Shown here piece after piece: positions 40,905 through 51,361 of a stretch of 64,000 nucleotides of DNA. A program made the translations under genes and the position numbers. Source of the stretch: Ophthalmolycus amberensis (taxonomy: Eukaryota > Chordata > Actinopteri > Perciformes > Zoarcidae); the NCBI GenBank assembly GCA_024529925.1, contig JAFEUB010001593.1:62001-126000 (forward strand), given 5' to 3'. Position 1 is the first letter of the stretch. Each line of letters opens with the position of its first letter. The notes under the pieces are model-generated. The model saw only the letters and a program-made list of their open reading frames with translations, searched no databases and was not told the origin of the DNA.

Positions 40905-42460
40905 TGTTGGGAACGTAGAGGGGCGTGTTTGGGTTATCAGCATTTAAGAAACTGAATTCTTGACATCAATAGAATTATTAATGTAAGTAACAATTATTAA
41001 TGATTATTAATAACAACGGGGCACCACCCTGTAAACAGGGACTAATAACCAAACGATAAACTAAGTCTCATAATTAGTGGCCACTCGTAATGTTAATAGT
41101 CGTGTGCGACTATTCATTCGAAGTGACAGTGAAGGTTTAAGTTCGTACACAGGCCACTACATCCAAACCTTATTACACAAATATGCACAAGTAATCACAA
41201 ACGACTGCTCTTTAAAATATAACAGAATTTATTAAATCGAAATAATAAGTGATCAGATCAATTAATATCACAACCAACAACGCTATCATACAATTTTATA
41301 TGCCTAACCTAACAAATGAATAAAATGGGTGATGATGTATGTAATACAAGTATGTGTGTGTGTGTGTATGGGTCTGTGTATGTAAAGAAAGGGGGGCTTA
41401 AAAGCTACCGCTAAAAACTACAAAGATGGCGGCGTCGAGTGACGCAGACAAAAGGGAAAAGCCTTAAAGCGCTATAGCTAAAACCTACCACCAGATGGCG
41501 TAGTCGAGTGACTTAGACAAAATGGCGGTGGGGGGGGGGGGTCGGCTGTACGTGATCACGTGTGACGGCGCACACGTGAGTTAGAACAATAGGTGAGCGT
41601 TTCACCCACAATAGGACGGGCTTCTGAGCTCCGTCGACGATTGCGCAATCTCTCAGCAAAACGAAAACAATGACTTTAACACGACAAAAACACGGGAATA
41701 ATAACATATAAATGAATGGCCTGAATTAAACTTAAGTTAATTGAAGCTAAACTACGCCCAGACACCGAGACTCTTACTCTGAGACGATCCGTTGAAACGT
41801 TGTAGAGTGGTGGTCGATGAATGGTTTTTCCCCTCCAGGAGAAAAAGAAAGGCGGCTGGGAAGAGCGGCTTTTCACGCAGCTGGTCAGCGCGGCTAGTGA
41901 GCGGCTGCTGATGAGCGGCGGCTAGTGAGCGGCGGCTGGTTCGACCGTCCTCGCTGCAGAGAGGAGGGCCTGTGGTTTCCAACGTCGGCTAAGACACGTG
42001 TCGTTCGTAGTCTCCCGGTAATGGTCGGTGAAGGAAGATGTTTTGGTCTTCCTTGTACCGTGGCGTGTACACGAAGGTGGGAAGCGGCTGCGGAGGATGC
42101 GCTTCTCGAGGGCCGAGGCCTTAAACTCAGAATAGACGTAGTCGGTTTTCGGCCAGCGAAAAAGGACACGTGCGTGCTGAGATGAGGGGGAGGGGGTTGA
42201 TCGATCGGGTCCTCTGTGAATCTTCTTGGAGACCGGACGGAGTCCAGAGCGAAGAGAGCGATATTTCGCTGCGTTGGCGCTTATAAGCGGGTCTCTGCGC
42301 ACAGCGGGAGACGGCTTGTCGGCCAATGAAAGGTCCGGCTGACCGGTGGCCGAAGGCGGGGTCATCTTAAAGGGGCAAGGATCAGATCCTAGGTCAATTG
42401 TGGGGAGGGCAGAGCCTGTGAGGAGCTCAGCCAGCCACCAGGTGGCGCCAGACCCCAACA
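40905..42460 (-). repeat. Copy B 3' LTR (1556 bp)
   Basis: TGTTGGGAACGTAGAG to GACCCCAACA. Relative to the 5' LTR it lacks 281 bases (the counterpart of about 47253-47533). The join falls at a CACAAT shared by both edges, so it is a short-homology deletion. Otherwise only a handful of differences are visible. Confidence 0.88.
42435..42449 (+). promoter_or_regulatory. CTCF-type motif in copy B 3' LTR
   Basis: CCACCAGGTGGCGCC fits the CTCF core consensus CCASYAGRKGGCRSY at every position. It lies 11 bases inside the LTR edge, in U3. Occupancy is unknown. Confidence 0.65.
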
Positions 42461-42471
42461 TCCCCCCTTTG
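42461..42471 (-). promoter_or_regulatory. Copy B polypurine tract
   Basis: AAAGGGGGGA on the - strand, abutting the 3' LTR, as in copy A. Confidence 0.85.
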
Positions 42472-43785
42472 GTCTGAAGATCGGGATGCGGATCACGGTC
42501 TTTAGAGCAAACCAAGGGCTGGCACTTACATCCATGTGATAGGGAAAAACAAACTGTCCATATATTCCTGGGAACCTGAAGAGGTTAGACAGTCCAAGTA
42601 TTCCTGGGATCAAAAACAGTGGTTAGCAGGCAGTGTTCAATGTTCAGAGTTCAGAGTTCAGAGTTCACTGGTGTCTGGGTACTAACTAAGGTGGCATCTG
42701 GGCAGATGACTTTAACTACTTCTCCCTACATCTACTATCATACACAATTCAAATCATAGGTGAGCAAAACATTATTCCCAAATAATTCAATCGCTATTAT
42801 GATGTTGTGATAATCTAGCATTGCGGCATAGTGTCAAAGAAAGTAACAACCCAAATAAACAAAACACAACACAAAAGAGAGAGAAGGAAAGAATAGAAAG
42901 ACAAGAAGCAGGTGAGGGGCACACAGTGGTTACTGGTTCCACTCCTAGACAGGACTGGAGTCCGTCGGCGGAGCAGTCGTAGGTTGGCTACGTGGTGTTA
43001 TGAATAGGAGGGACTCCAGTTAGTCTGTCGCTTCTGGATCTATTGGTACATGATATGTGCGTCTATCTCTCTCTGATCGGTAGATTTAGAGCGAGTCCTG
43101 TGTCTAAGTTTTAGAATCTATCGATATTGGAGTTGCGTTGCCAAGACTATAGGCCAGAGGTACCTGTGAGGGTTGCATAACAGTAGTGGTAGCAGATTTA
43201 CAGATTTCGTGAGCACGGCTAGTGTGATTAGCTCGGCTGGGATTTTCGCTGCTCCAGCTGTTGACAGCTGAGCCTTCTCGGATGAGGTCCTGGGTTAAAT
43301 CTTACTGCTACGGCCTAGGTTATGTCTTCTTTGGTTACTTCTGGTAGAGTCTATAAAGCATGCAAAGGGTTGTTTATGAGAGTGGAGCATAAGGTTACAG
43401 TCACAATGAACGTTTTCAGGTCATGCAACTGTTCTGGTTGAAGTTGGATGTGTTAGCGGTTAGTGCATGTCTACAGGGTGAGTTGAAGCATGCAGTTAAA
43501 CGTTAGTAGTCAATAGTAAGCCGCCATTCTGCCGGTTGGTTTCGACACTGGCGAGATTAGAGTGCACTTCCTGCGAAGTGCATCTCTCTAAGTTTCCGTT
43601 GTCAGAGAGCCCACCCCCCTCGCGCTGTTCAAGTGGCGAGGGCGGATATCCCACGTTACCGCCAGCACTCAGGGAAGCGTCGCGAACGGTTCCACTCTGG
43701 AGTGTGTCATGGCGGGCTGGTGATATCTCCCTCCCCCCCACCCTCCTAATTAGAGATGGAGACAGGTCCGGCGCGCAGGTCAAGT
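42472..43785 (-). other. Copy B 3' internal region, non-coding
   Basis: Matches 28270-29600 of copy A closely. An ORF of 95 codons at 43496-43783 has no recognisable domain and is probably chance. No pol or env motif is visible. Confidence 0.7.
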
Positions 43786-44208
43786 TCAGTTACCTACGGC
43801 ACTGGCGACTTGACAGGCCCGGGCGATGACTCGGCTGAAAGAAGGCGGTGGCTTCGTTGAACAAGCTGGAGGTGGATCATGCTGACAGAGCAGGAGAACA
43901 AAGCTTAGTTGACAAAAGATCTTACGAGCTTGGGTGCTCGAAAGGGTGCTCGAAGGGCCTCTAAGGTTGTGGCACCCTAGAGGTGTATGCGAAAAGGTGG
44001 GGGAACACATGAGGCTCGTTTCTGACCCGGAGTCGGGGAGAGCAAGAGTGTTATGACCCCCCAGTAAGACTGAAGAATATGTATAGATATATACATAACG
44101 GGCATTGCCTTTGCGAACAAGGTCGCCCAAGAAGGTTGAAGAACAAGGTGCGAAATGGGAGTGGTCGTTTCCGGAAGTGGGCTGAGTTCTCTTCCCCCCC
44201 CCTACCAC
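43786..44208 (-). CDS. Copy B ORF with protease-like DSG motif
   Basis: A 140-codon frame downstream of gag and in a different phase. Its middle reads [13 protein letters not shown], similar to the retropepsin catalytic loop. The rest, rich in Ser, Pro and Cys, does not resemble the remainder of a protease (no flap or second hydrophobic-GRD motif). It is best read as the first part of a pro gene whose pol continuation was lost before the family spread. Confidence 0.45.
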   Translation of the reverse strand: MVGGGKRTQPTSGNDHSHFAPCSSTFLGDLVRKGNARYVYIYTYSSVLLGGHNTLALPDSGSETSLMCSPTFSHTPLGCHNLRGPSSTLSSTQARKIFCQLSFVLLLCQHDPPPACSTKPPPSFSRVIARACQVASAVGN

Positions 44209-44242
44209 GTCGACTTGGCAGCAGGGGGAAGGGTCACTTGGC

Positions 44243-45784
44243 TTAGTCAGGTGGGCTGTGAGTCAGTGTTACCTGATGTTGCCCTTGAGGGCGTCTTTCA
44301 CCCCCCTGGTTCCGTTGGTCCTTCGACCGCCACGGTCGTTTGTTCCTCGGGGGTGACCAGGGCTCGCTAGGCCAAGGCCTCTCGTCGTCTTCCGACGCTA
44401 GGTCGGAGTCGCTCGACTGTTGGATGCCTAAGACTATGGCGGTGTCTTCGTACCGATTTGTCGGCCGACCGCGTGTCTCCCATGCAAGTTGCGCGTACTT
44501 CCTAATCTCTGGCATGGTGAGGTTACTCGTTCTGCCGGGCATGGCAACATCGTATCTCACATTGTCGTGGAGATTGTGCAGGAATAGCGACTTGAAGGCA
44601 TGGTCTTCTTCTAGACCTGGGGCGTTATGTCCTTGGAAGTACGCAGATCTCAAGTGCCTGAAGTAGTCTCTCGGAGACTCTAGCCTTTCCTGGGAAATGG
44701 CAAAGGCGCCGAGGGTGGCAGAAGCTGGGTCGGTGTACAGGGAGTACTCCTCCCTAAGGGCGTGACAAAGGGATGAATAGCGGTCGCGAATGCTCGGCTG
44801 GAGCGTTTCCATGAAAGCGTGGACGCTTCGCGCCGTGGTTTTCCACACTAGCTTTAGCTTTTCGCGCGATGAGGGGCGTGATAGGTCGAGGAGGCAGCGA
44901 TCGATCTCCCTAAGGTAGTCATCGATGCTCGATTCGTGATTATCGGGATTGAAACGCTCTACGTCTTTTGCCAGAGACTCAATCTGCCGGGTGCGCAGGC
45001 CTCCAAGGTTGATGGGGCCTGGGCCGTCCGAGTCGTCTGAGTCTCCATACTCGCGATGGTGGTAACGATGATCATCCTCCCTCCCTGAGGGGGATGTGGT
45101 CAGTTCTTGTCGCGCTCGTGAACTGCGTGGAGGATTGCGTTCGCCTGAGGTGGTTTTGAAACCACCTGGGCCGTCTAGGACCTGGTGTTGGTCCTCTCTC
45201 CTCCTGGTTGGGGATGTCGCTTTCAAGAAATGCAAGGTGGTTCGGGTCTCGGGGAATGAGGGAGCCGAGACCAAGAAATGACTGGGCTGAGGGGCTCGAT
45301 AGGGGGTAGCAGTACCTACCGGGGTTGCTGGAACACCTTGAAGCGCTCTCAGTCTGTCGTTACTCTCTAATGCCTTAGAGAGTACTAGGTTGGCCTCTCT
45401 GAGGTCATTGCGCCGGCTACTATTTTCTGACTGTAGGGCTCTACAGTCACGTGACAACTCCTGAACCTCTGTTCGGAGTGTCCAGATCTCGCGTTGCTGC
45501 TCGTCGCTCGGTGCCCGGGTTCGGGCAGCTTGCAGCTGCATTTTCTGATGATAGGCGTGCAGTATTGCTCCGATCACGTCCTGAATCAGGCGCTCGGGCT
45601 TACCTGCTGAGTTATTTACATAAGCCACCAGCTGCTCTAATTGCTCGTCGCATAGGACAGCAGTGTATTTTGCAAAGTACTCTCTTTCTTTTGCTGTGAG
45701 TCTGAGGACATCAGCCACCGCATCTCGTAATGTGGTGTCTTCTGGAGCTACAGCTCCAGGAATAGGGGGTTTCTCGTCGCTCAT
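44243..45784 (-). CDS. Copy B gag-like ORF (513 aa)
   Basis: Same protein as the copy A ORF: MSDEKPP start, coiled-coil-like segment, Arg/Ser-rich linker and a capsid-like helical domain ([37 protein letters not shown]). It has an acidic [11 protein letters not shown] stretch and a basic, Pro-rich tail that reads through the C-run where copy A is shifted. Residue differences from copy A are scattered and conservative. It probably assembles particles for this element, or mimics the Gag of an autonomous partner. Confidence 0.82.
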   Translation of the reverse strand: MSDEKPPIPGAVAPEDTTLRDAVADVLRLTAKEREYFAKYTAVLCDEQLEQLVAYVNNSAGKPERLIQDVIGAILHAYHQKMQLQAARTRAPSDEQQREIWTLRTEVQELSRDCRALQSENSSRRNDLREANLVLSKALESNDRLRALQGVPATPVGTATPYRAPQPSHFLVSAPSFPETRTTLHFLKATSPTRRREDQHQVLDGPGGFKTTSGERNPPRSSRARQELTTSPSGREDDHRYHHREYGDSDDSDGPGPINLGGLRTRQIESLAKDVERFNPDNHESSIDDYLREIDRCLLDLSRPSSREKLKLVWKTTARSVHAFMETLQPSIRDRYSSLCHALREEYSLYTDPASATLGAFAISQERLESPRDYFRHLRSAYFQGHNAPGLEEDHAFKSLFLHNLHDNVRYDVAMPGRTSNLTMPEIRKYAQLAWETRGRPTNRYEDTAIVLGIQQSSDSDLASEDDERPWPSEPWSPPRNKRPWRSKDQRNQGGERRPQGQHQVTLTHSPPD

Positions 45785-45841
45785 TCTCTTTAATGAGCGT
45801 GACTCCCAGTAGTTGTTAATTCCCTAGTGTTAGAACGGAAA

Positions 45842-46067
45842 CTGTTAGTGTTTACGGTTCTCAGTGAAACGCCTAGTTCTATGACTTACGATTTCTACTG
45901 TTAGATGTTAATTACTGTTAGTGTTTCGGTTAATGCAGGAGCACAGTGAATTGCCTAGTTCTGTGACTTACAAATTTCTACTGTTAGATGTTAATTACTG
46001 TTAGTGTTTCGGTTAATGCAGGAGCACAGTGAATTGCCTAGTTCTGTGACTTACAAATTTCTACTGT
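45842..46067 (-). repeat. Copy B leader tandem repeat
   Basis: Three units of about 75-82 bases equivalent to 31646-31870 of copy A; the second and third units here are more alike to each other than to copy A's, as expected from local unit conversion. Confidence 0.82.
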
Positions 46068-46528
46068 ACTACTCTGCGATATCACTACTGCTTGGCAACC
46101 AAAGGTACAAAATGCTAACGTGGCTTAGCGCTTTTGCCTATGGCAGCTGTGTATAACTTCTTTGAGGGATTTAAGAAAACAAAGTATTGGTATTACAAAT
46201 AAACGATCAAACCTACTACACAGCTGACTGTTAGTTTAGGAAATGAAACGAGTAATTGAACCTGAAAGGAAACAAAATAAGAATTTCGGAAAAATTTAAA
46301 TTCAATTAAAATTAAGATTAAAATCAAAAATTAAATTACAATAAGGGAAAATTTTGAATATCAAAGGTCTACCTATTTTGGAAAATAAGTTTCAGAAATT
46401 TGGATCATTCAAAAGCAGAAAAAAAAATAATAATTTTTCGAAAAAAATTAAATTTTGGAAAATTAATTATTCAAAAATAATTATGGATTATTATGCATAT
46501 ATACTGTAATAAGACTGGAATAACGTAG

Positions 46529-46545
46529 CCTCACACGGGGCACCA
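46529..46545 (-). promoter_or_regulatory. Copy B primer-binding site, elongator tRNA-Met type
   Basis: CCTCACACGGGGCACCA on the + strand, three bases (ata) from the LTR; identical in sequence and spacing to copy A. Confidence 0.75.
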
Positions 46546-48204
46546 ATATGTTGGGAACGTAGAGGGGCGTGTTTGGGTTATCAGCATTTAAGAAACTGAA
46601 TTCTTGACATCAATAGAATTATTAATGTAAGTAACAATTATTAATGATTATTAATAACAACGGGGCACCACCCTGTAAACAGGGACTAATAACCAAACGA
46701 TAAACTAAGTCTCATAATTAGTGGCCACTCGTAATGTTAATAGTCGTGTGCGACTATTCATTCGAAGTGACAGTGAAGGTTTAAGTTCGTACACAGGCCA
46801 CTACATCCAAACCTTATTACACAAATATGCACAAGTAATCACAAACGACTGCTCTTTAAAATATAACAGAATTTATTAAATCGAAATAATAAGTGATCAG
46901 ATCAATTAATATCACAACCAACAACGCTATCATACAATTTTATATGCCTAACCTAACAAATGAATAAAATGGGTGATGATGTATGTAATACAAGTATGTG
47001 TGTGTGTGTGTATGGGTGTGTGTATGTAAAGAAAGGGGGGCTTAAAAGCTACCGCTAAAAACTACAAAGATGGCGGCGTCGAGTGACGCAGACAAAAAGG
47101 GGAAAAGCCTTAAAGCGCTATAGCTAAAACCTACCACCAGATGGCGTAGTCGAGTGACTTAGACAAAATGGCGGTGGGGGGGGGGGTCGGCTGTATGTGA
47201 TCACGTGTGACGGCGCACACGTGAGTTAGAACAATAGGTGAGCGTTTCACCCACAATCCGGAGCTCTATGTGTGTGTAAATTACGGAAAACAAGAGGAAT
47301 AAAAGGGCAGAGAGAGAGGAATCAGAGTTTTCTGCGTGCGATGTCGCGTCGTAGTGGAAGTGAGGGTCGCCGAGCGTATCAGACACAAGCTGCCGTTGTC
47401 GCGTTGCGAACTGACGACACTTGTGCTCGATACTCGCGTTTCCACACTCCACTCACAGAATTGATTCAAGGAAAGAGCAAGAACAAATGAAAATCAACTA
47501 AATCCCAAAGCAAACAGTCAAACAGGAAGCGCACAATAGGACGGGCTTCTGAGCTCCGTCGACGATTGCGCAATCTCTCAGCAAAACGAAAACAATGACT
47601 TTAACACGACAAAAACACGGGAATAATAACATATAAATGAATGGCCTGAATTAAACTTAAGTTAATTGAAGCTAAACTACGCCCAGACACCGAGACTCTT
47701 ACTCTGAGACGATCCGTTGAAACGTTGTAGAGTGGTGGTCGATGAATGGTTTTTCCCCTCCAGGAGAAAAAGAAAGGCGGCTGGGAAGAGCGGCTTTTCA
47801 CGCAGCTGGTCAGCGCGGCTAGTGAGCGGCTGCTGATGAGCGGCGGCTAGTGAGCGGCGGCTGGTTCGACCGTCCTCGCTGCAGAGAGGAGGGCCTGTGG
47901 TTTCCAACGTCGGCTAAGACACGTGTCGTTCGTAGTCTCCCGGTAATGGTCGGTGAAGGAAGATGTTTTGGTCTTCCTTGTACCGTGGCGTGTACACGAA
48001 GGTGGGAAGCGGCTGCGGAGGATGCGCTTCTCGAGGGCCGAGGCCTTAAACTCAGAATAGACGTAGTCGGTTTTCGGCCAGCGAAAAAGGACACGTGCGT
48101 GCTGAGATGAGGGGGAGGGGGTTGATCGATCGGGTCCTCTGTGAATCTTCTTGGAGACCGGACGGAGTCCAGAGCGAAGAGAGCGATATTTCGCTGCGTT
48201 GGCG

Positions 48205-48255
48205 CTTATAAGCGGGTCTCTGCGCACAGCGGGAGACGGCTTGTCGGCCAATGAA
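48205..48255 (-). promoter_or_regulatory. Copy B LTR core promoter (CCAAT and TATA)
   Basis: On the - strand CATTGGCCGAC is followed about 35-40 bases later by CGCTTATAAGCG. This spacing is usual for LTR promoters. The same sequence occurs in the 3' LTR at about 42280-42330. Confidence 0.6.
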
Positions 48256-48359
48256 AGGTCCGGCTGACCGGTGGCCGAAGGCGGGGTCATCTTAAAGGGG
48301 CAAGGATCAGATCCTAGGTCAATTGTGGGGAGGGCAGAGCCTGTGAGGAGCTCAGCCAG

Positions 48360-48374
48360 CCACCAGGTGGCGCC
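48360..48374 (+). promoter_or_regulatory. CTCF-type motif in copy B 5' LTR
   Basis: Second copy of CCACCAGGTGGCGCC, same orientation as that at 42435-42449. Confidence 0.65.
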
Positions 48375-48519
48375 AGACCCCAACATCTATATTTTTTATG
48401 CAGATCCAACCCAAAATGGATCCTGCTAAGTTAAGTGTTTGTTGATGTATATCCTTCCTCTCTGCCATAGAGACACATCAGTTAGCACACTGTTGCACTG
48501 GGTGACACGTCCACGGGGG

Positions 48520-48720
48520 TGACCGTGCTAAGTGGATAGCAGGGCCGTCCTGCAATCAGAGGATCGGTGGTTCGATCCCCGGCTCCGGCTCCACTAGTCG
48601 CATGTCAATGTGTCCTTGAGCAAGACACTTAACCCAAAATTGCTCCCGTAGCTGTCCTACGGTGTATAGATAGATACCGAATTGTAAGTCGCTTTGGATA
48701 AAAATGACTGCAATGTAATG
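48520..48720 (+). mobile_element. tRNA-derived SINE
   Basis: GGTGGTTCGATCCCCGG is a B-box-like sequence. It is followed by GTGTCCTTGAGCAAGACACT and the 3' block TTGTAAGTCGCTTTGGATAA, the common end of V-type fish SINEs. Confidence 0.75.
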
Positions 48721-48755
48721 TCCATTCATTACCACGAATGGACATTACATTGTAG
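48708..48755. repeat. Inverted repeat at the SINE 3' end
   Basis: Arms of 20 bases (48708-48727 and 48736-48755) pair at 19 of 20 positions around an 8-base loop. The left arm is the end of the SINE plus flank, so the right arm is a fold-back copy of it. Confidence 0.88.
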
Positions 48756-48759
48756 TTTA

Positions 48760-49150
48760 TTTTCCCTCACCAGAAATACTCACGAACGCACTAAATGCTT
48801 ATCAATTCGCTGCTGAAATGAGTCCCCAGAAATAACAATTTCTTTCTGTTTGAGCAATGTTTGCTAAAGACTACATTGATCAACTGAGCCATTTTCTTCT
48901 CTATGAACTTAATATTTCTGAACAGTTTGTAAAGCTTTACATCATGAGTAAAGATACTTTATGACTGTCATTTCATGCTTTGTTGACATTAACAAAGATG
49001 AGAACATGACCAGCCGTATCCCTTAGAACCACTAAATACATGGGACGTACTCAGGTTTGGCCCACATGTTTTTTTCCATATATCCTTATATATAGAGCTC
49101 CTTCTTCTCTGCTACAGTATGCATTGCATTGTGGGCCACAACACTGGCGG
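48760..49150. other. Intergenic spacer
   Basis: AT-rich sequence between the SINE and the piggyBac end. I see nothing recognisable in it. Confidence 0.5.
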
Positions 49151-49154
49151 TTAA

Positions 49155-50811
49155 CCCTTTAATGTCCTCACTAAGAAATGTAATGGAAAAATTATTCCTT
49201 TGCATTTTTTATTTCTTTGGGGCAGTTATAACAACAATCCAAAAACAAATTTCCAACAAACCCCACCGTTTTTTAAATACAGGCCTCTACCAAACGGTTG
49301 AGAGAGTCACTTTATGGTAAAAGTACCAAAATACATACAAATACCAATATAGTAGAATTATTCAAAAGAAATACAAAATGATTGAAGTAATAAACAGCAT
49401 AAATGTTTGATACACTTCACACTTCCGATTTTTGGTGATATGCTATCTTGTTTTTGATTCAAACAAGGGAACATTGCAAAACACAGAAAAACATTGCATA
49501 TCTAACATTTCAGTCTCAACACACCTCATCTGTGCAGTGTTTCAACAGCACAAATGTTTTTTGAGCATTGTAGCTACTTTACTTCTGATGGTTTGCATTC
49601 AAACACAGGAAAACGTTGCATTTCTGACATTTCCATGTCGACACACCCTTTGGACACAGGTTGCACCTCCCACGCTTGTCACAGTGAAGGGGCCAATGTC
49701 CACAGTTGTCATAACGCACATCTGGTTGTGGTTGTGAGGGTCTTGGGGTATAACGTTTCTTCTGAGGTGGTGGAGAGCAGGTCGATGGTCTGCCAACTTT
49801 GGGTCCTGGCTTGTTGACTCTCATCAAACTGTGGGCGACTGCCAGGCGGAATCTTTTGAGAGGCATTGATTTCTCGTTCAGTAGGCCACAATCCCTCTTG
49901 TAGACCAGCCAGGAATTTGAGATGCACAGCTCAAGGATGTATCCAAACAGGGGAATGTACCATCGCCTTGACTTGGCTGGGGTCTTGTACAGGTGTACCA
50001 GCATGTCAGACAGATCAATGCCTCCCATATGCTGATTGTAGGCCGGAATGAGTGATGGGCACGGGACAGTAATCTTTGCACGGGCCTCTTTGCTCCACCG
50101 TTTGACAGTTGAAAGAGACATGATCCCACAGGCATTGCTCTCAATATCTTATTATCCCAAGATATGTCAATATGTCAAAAAAACGACATTTATTATCTCA
50201 GAATCACTACGTTTACCATAAAATGATAAATCAACCGTTCGGTGACAGCTTTCTTTTTATACAGAAAAAAATCCAGTTTATGAAATAATTTTGGCATATA
50301 TATGATGAAATAACCTTAAATGTATCATATTTAAAACAATAAATAATCAGCTGTGTTTTATTTCATAGCAAATACTGACTTTTATTTATGTTAGCTTAAC
50401 TTCGCTATCTTTATTATAAAGTGACAATTCAACCGTTTGGTCAAGCATGCTTTTACTAAATTATTTTACCCTTATTCGTTGTTGTTTTTGTATCAAGTTA
50501 CATAATTCTGTTCAGTAAGACCTTATGTTCTGTAATATGTCAAATAAATTAGCTTACCTTTGAAATTGTCACCAAATAGCATCCACATGTCTGGAGGAAA
50601 ATGTGTCTTGCTAACTTCCTGTGAAGAGGCAAGTTAAGAAGGCCTACCCCTTAAAGAAACAGTGACATCTAGTGGAATTCTTTATGAGAAGAGACCTCAA
50701 CCAAGTGGTAGAGATGGCTCAATCAGGTTAAGTTAAAGTCAATACATTATTTAATAAGATATAGTGACTCAAAATGTGCTCTACCAAACTGTAGAGCAGG
50801 GAGTTAAAGGG
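49155..50811 (-). mobile_element. Degenerate piggyBac transposon
   Basis: The left end is TTAA then CCCTTTAATG; the right end, inverted, is CCCTTTAACTCCC next to TTTAA. TTAA targets and CCC starts are the piggyBac pattern; the right edge has one extra T. It contains the C-terminal part of a transposase (49579-50121). About 1.66 kb remain, too short for a full element. Confidence 0.75.
49579..50121 (-). pseudogene. piggyBac transposase, C-terminal part
   Basis: A 180-codon frame contains SLIPAYNQHMGGIDLSDMLV and KSRRWYIPLFGYILELCISN, the conserved C-terminal block of piggyBac transposases that carries the third catalytic Asp. It ends in a Cys/His-rich tail (DNCGHWP, CNLCPKGV, WKCQKCNV) like the C-terminal zinc-binding domain. 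A stop lies ten codons upstream of the first Met (TAA before the DIESNACGI block), and the first two catalytic Asp residues are missing, so it is inactive. Confidence 0.85.
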
Positions 50812-50869
50812 TTTAAACACACATAAATTCCCATTAAAGTAAAATCTTAAATTCTTTTGTAAATGGTGC

Positions 50870-51115
50870 GGTCAGTCTGACTGCTGCTTCTTCAGCTAGC
50901 TGTTAGCTAGCCGGCCTCCGGTCAGCGTGTAGCTACGTTGGCAGCTGACTGAACTGCCTCCTCCGTTTCCTCGCCTCATCCATCACCACTTTTTCACTCA
51001 GCTCTGATCTCCTGCCTGTTGTGGATTATCCTGATGTGCCTGTCACTTCTCCAACTCCGGTCATCAGGTCCGTGGCTACCAACTAACGACCTCAGGCTGG
51101 CATGGTTCTGCAATA
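50870..51115 (+). other. Unclassified repeat-like sequence upstream of a SINE
   Basis: GC-richer block with GCTAGCTGTTAGCTAGCC. It continues after the SINE (51125-51352) into a 3' tail at 51360-51680, so the SINE was inserted into it. Probably the 5' part of an older non-LTR element. Confidence 0.4.
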
Positions 51116-51124
51116 CTCCAACTC

Positions 51125-51352
51125 GCGACCGTGGAGCACTGGATTAAGAGGGTCGTCTGGGAACCGGAAGGTCAACGGTTCGATCCCCGACTGGGACGTG
51201 TCACGTGTCGAAGTGTACCTGAGCAATACACTGAACCCAGCCGATCAATGGCAGCCCACTGCTCCCTATATACAGGGATGGGTCAAATGCAGAAGTCAAA
51301 TTTCGTGTATGTGTAAAAATGTATATGACAATAAAATCCTAACTTCTAACTC
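51125..51352 (+). mobile_element. tRNA-derived SINE with 9-bp target duplication
   Basis: ctccaactc flanks it at 51116-51124 and 51353-51361. The head has GGTTCGATCCCCG, the body CGAAGTGTACCTGAGCAATA, and the end is a TATGACAATAAAATCC tail. Clean edges suggest a fairly young insertion. Confidence 0.82.
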
Positions 51353-51361
51353 CTCCAACTC

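Larger units (their letters stand above)
40905..48385 (-). mobile_element. LTR retrotransposon copy B (gag-bearing, no pol), target duplication tcta
   Basis: A complete element between cblb and alcam. The 4-base duplication tcta is at 40901-40904 and 48386-48389. It has the same plan as copy A: 5' LTR at the high-coordinate end, tRNA-Met-type primer site, tandem-repeat leader, gag-like ORF of 513 codons, protease-like remnant, non-coding 3' part, polypurine tract and 3' LTR. Its LTRs are nearly identical over the aligned part, so the insertion is young. Its gag is intact where copy A's is frameshifted. Confidence 0.88.
46549..48385 (-). repeat. Copy B 5' LTR (1837 bp)
   Basis: Same ends as the 3' LTR. 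On its own strand, U3 has CATTGGCC (reverse of 48243-48252, a CCAAT-type box) and about 40 bases on CTTATAAGC (48206-48215, TATA-like), so transcription should start near 48170-48180 and run left through gag. It also holds ATGGCGG motifs (47069-47175). Confidence 0.88.

Noticed and set aside
41922..42515. 197-codon - strand ORF (and 179 codons at 47847-48386)
   Set aside because: It lies in the LTR U3/R of copy B, spans the promoter and LTR edge, and has no domain; kept open by GC content.
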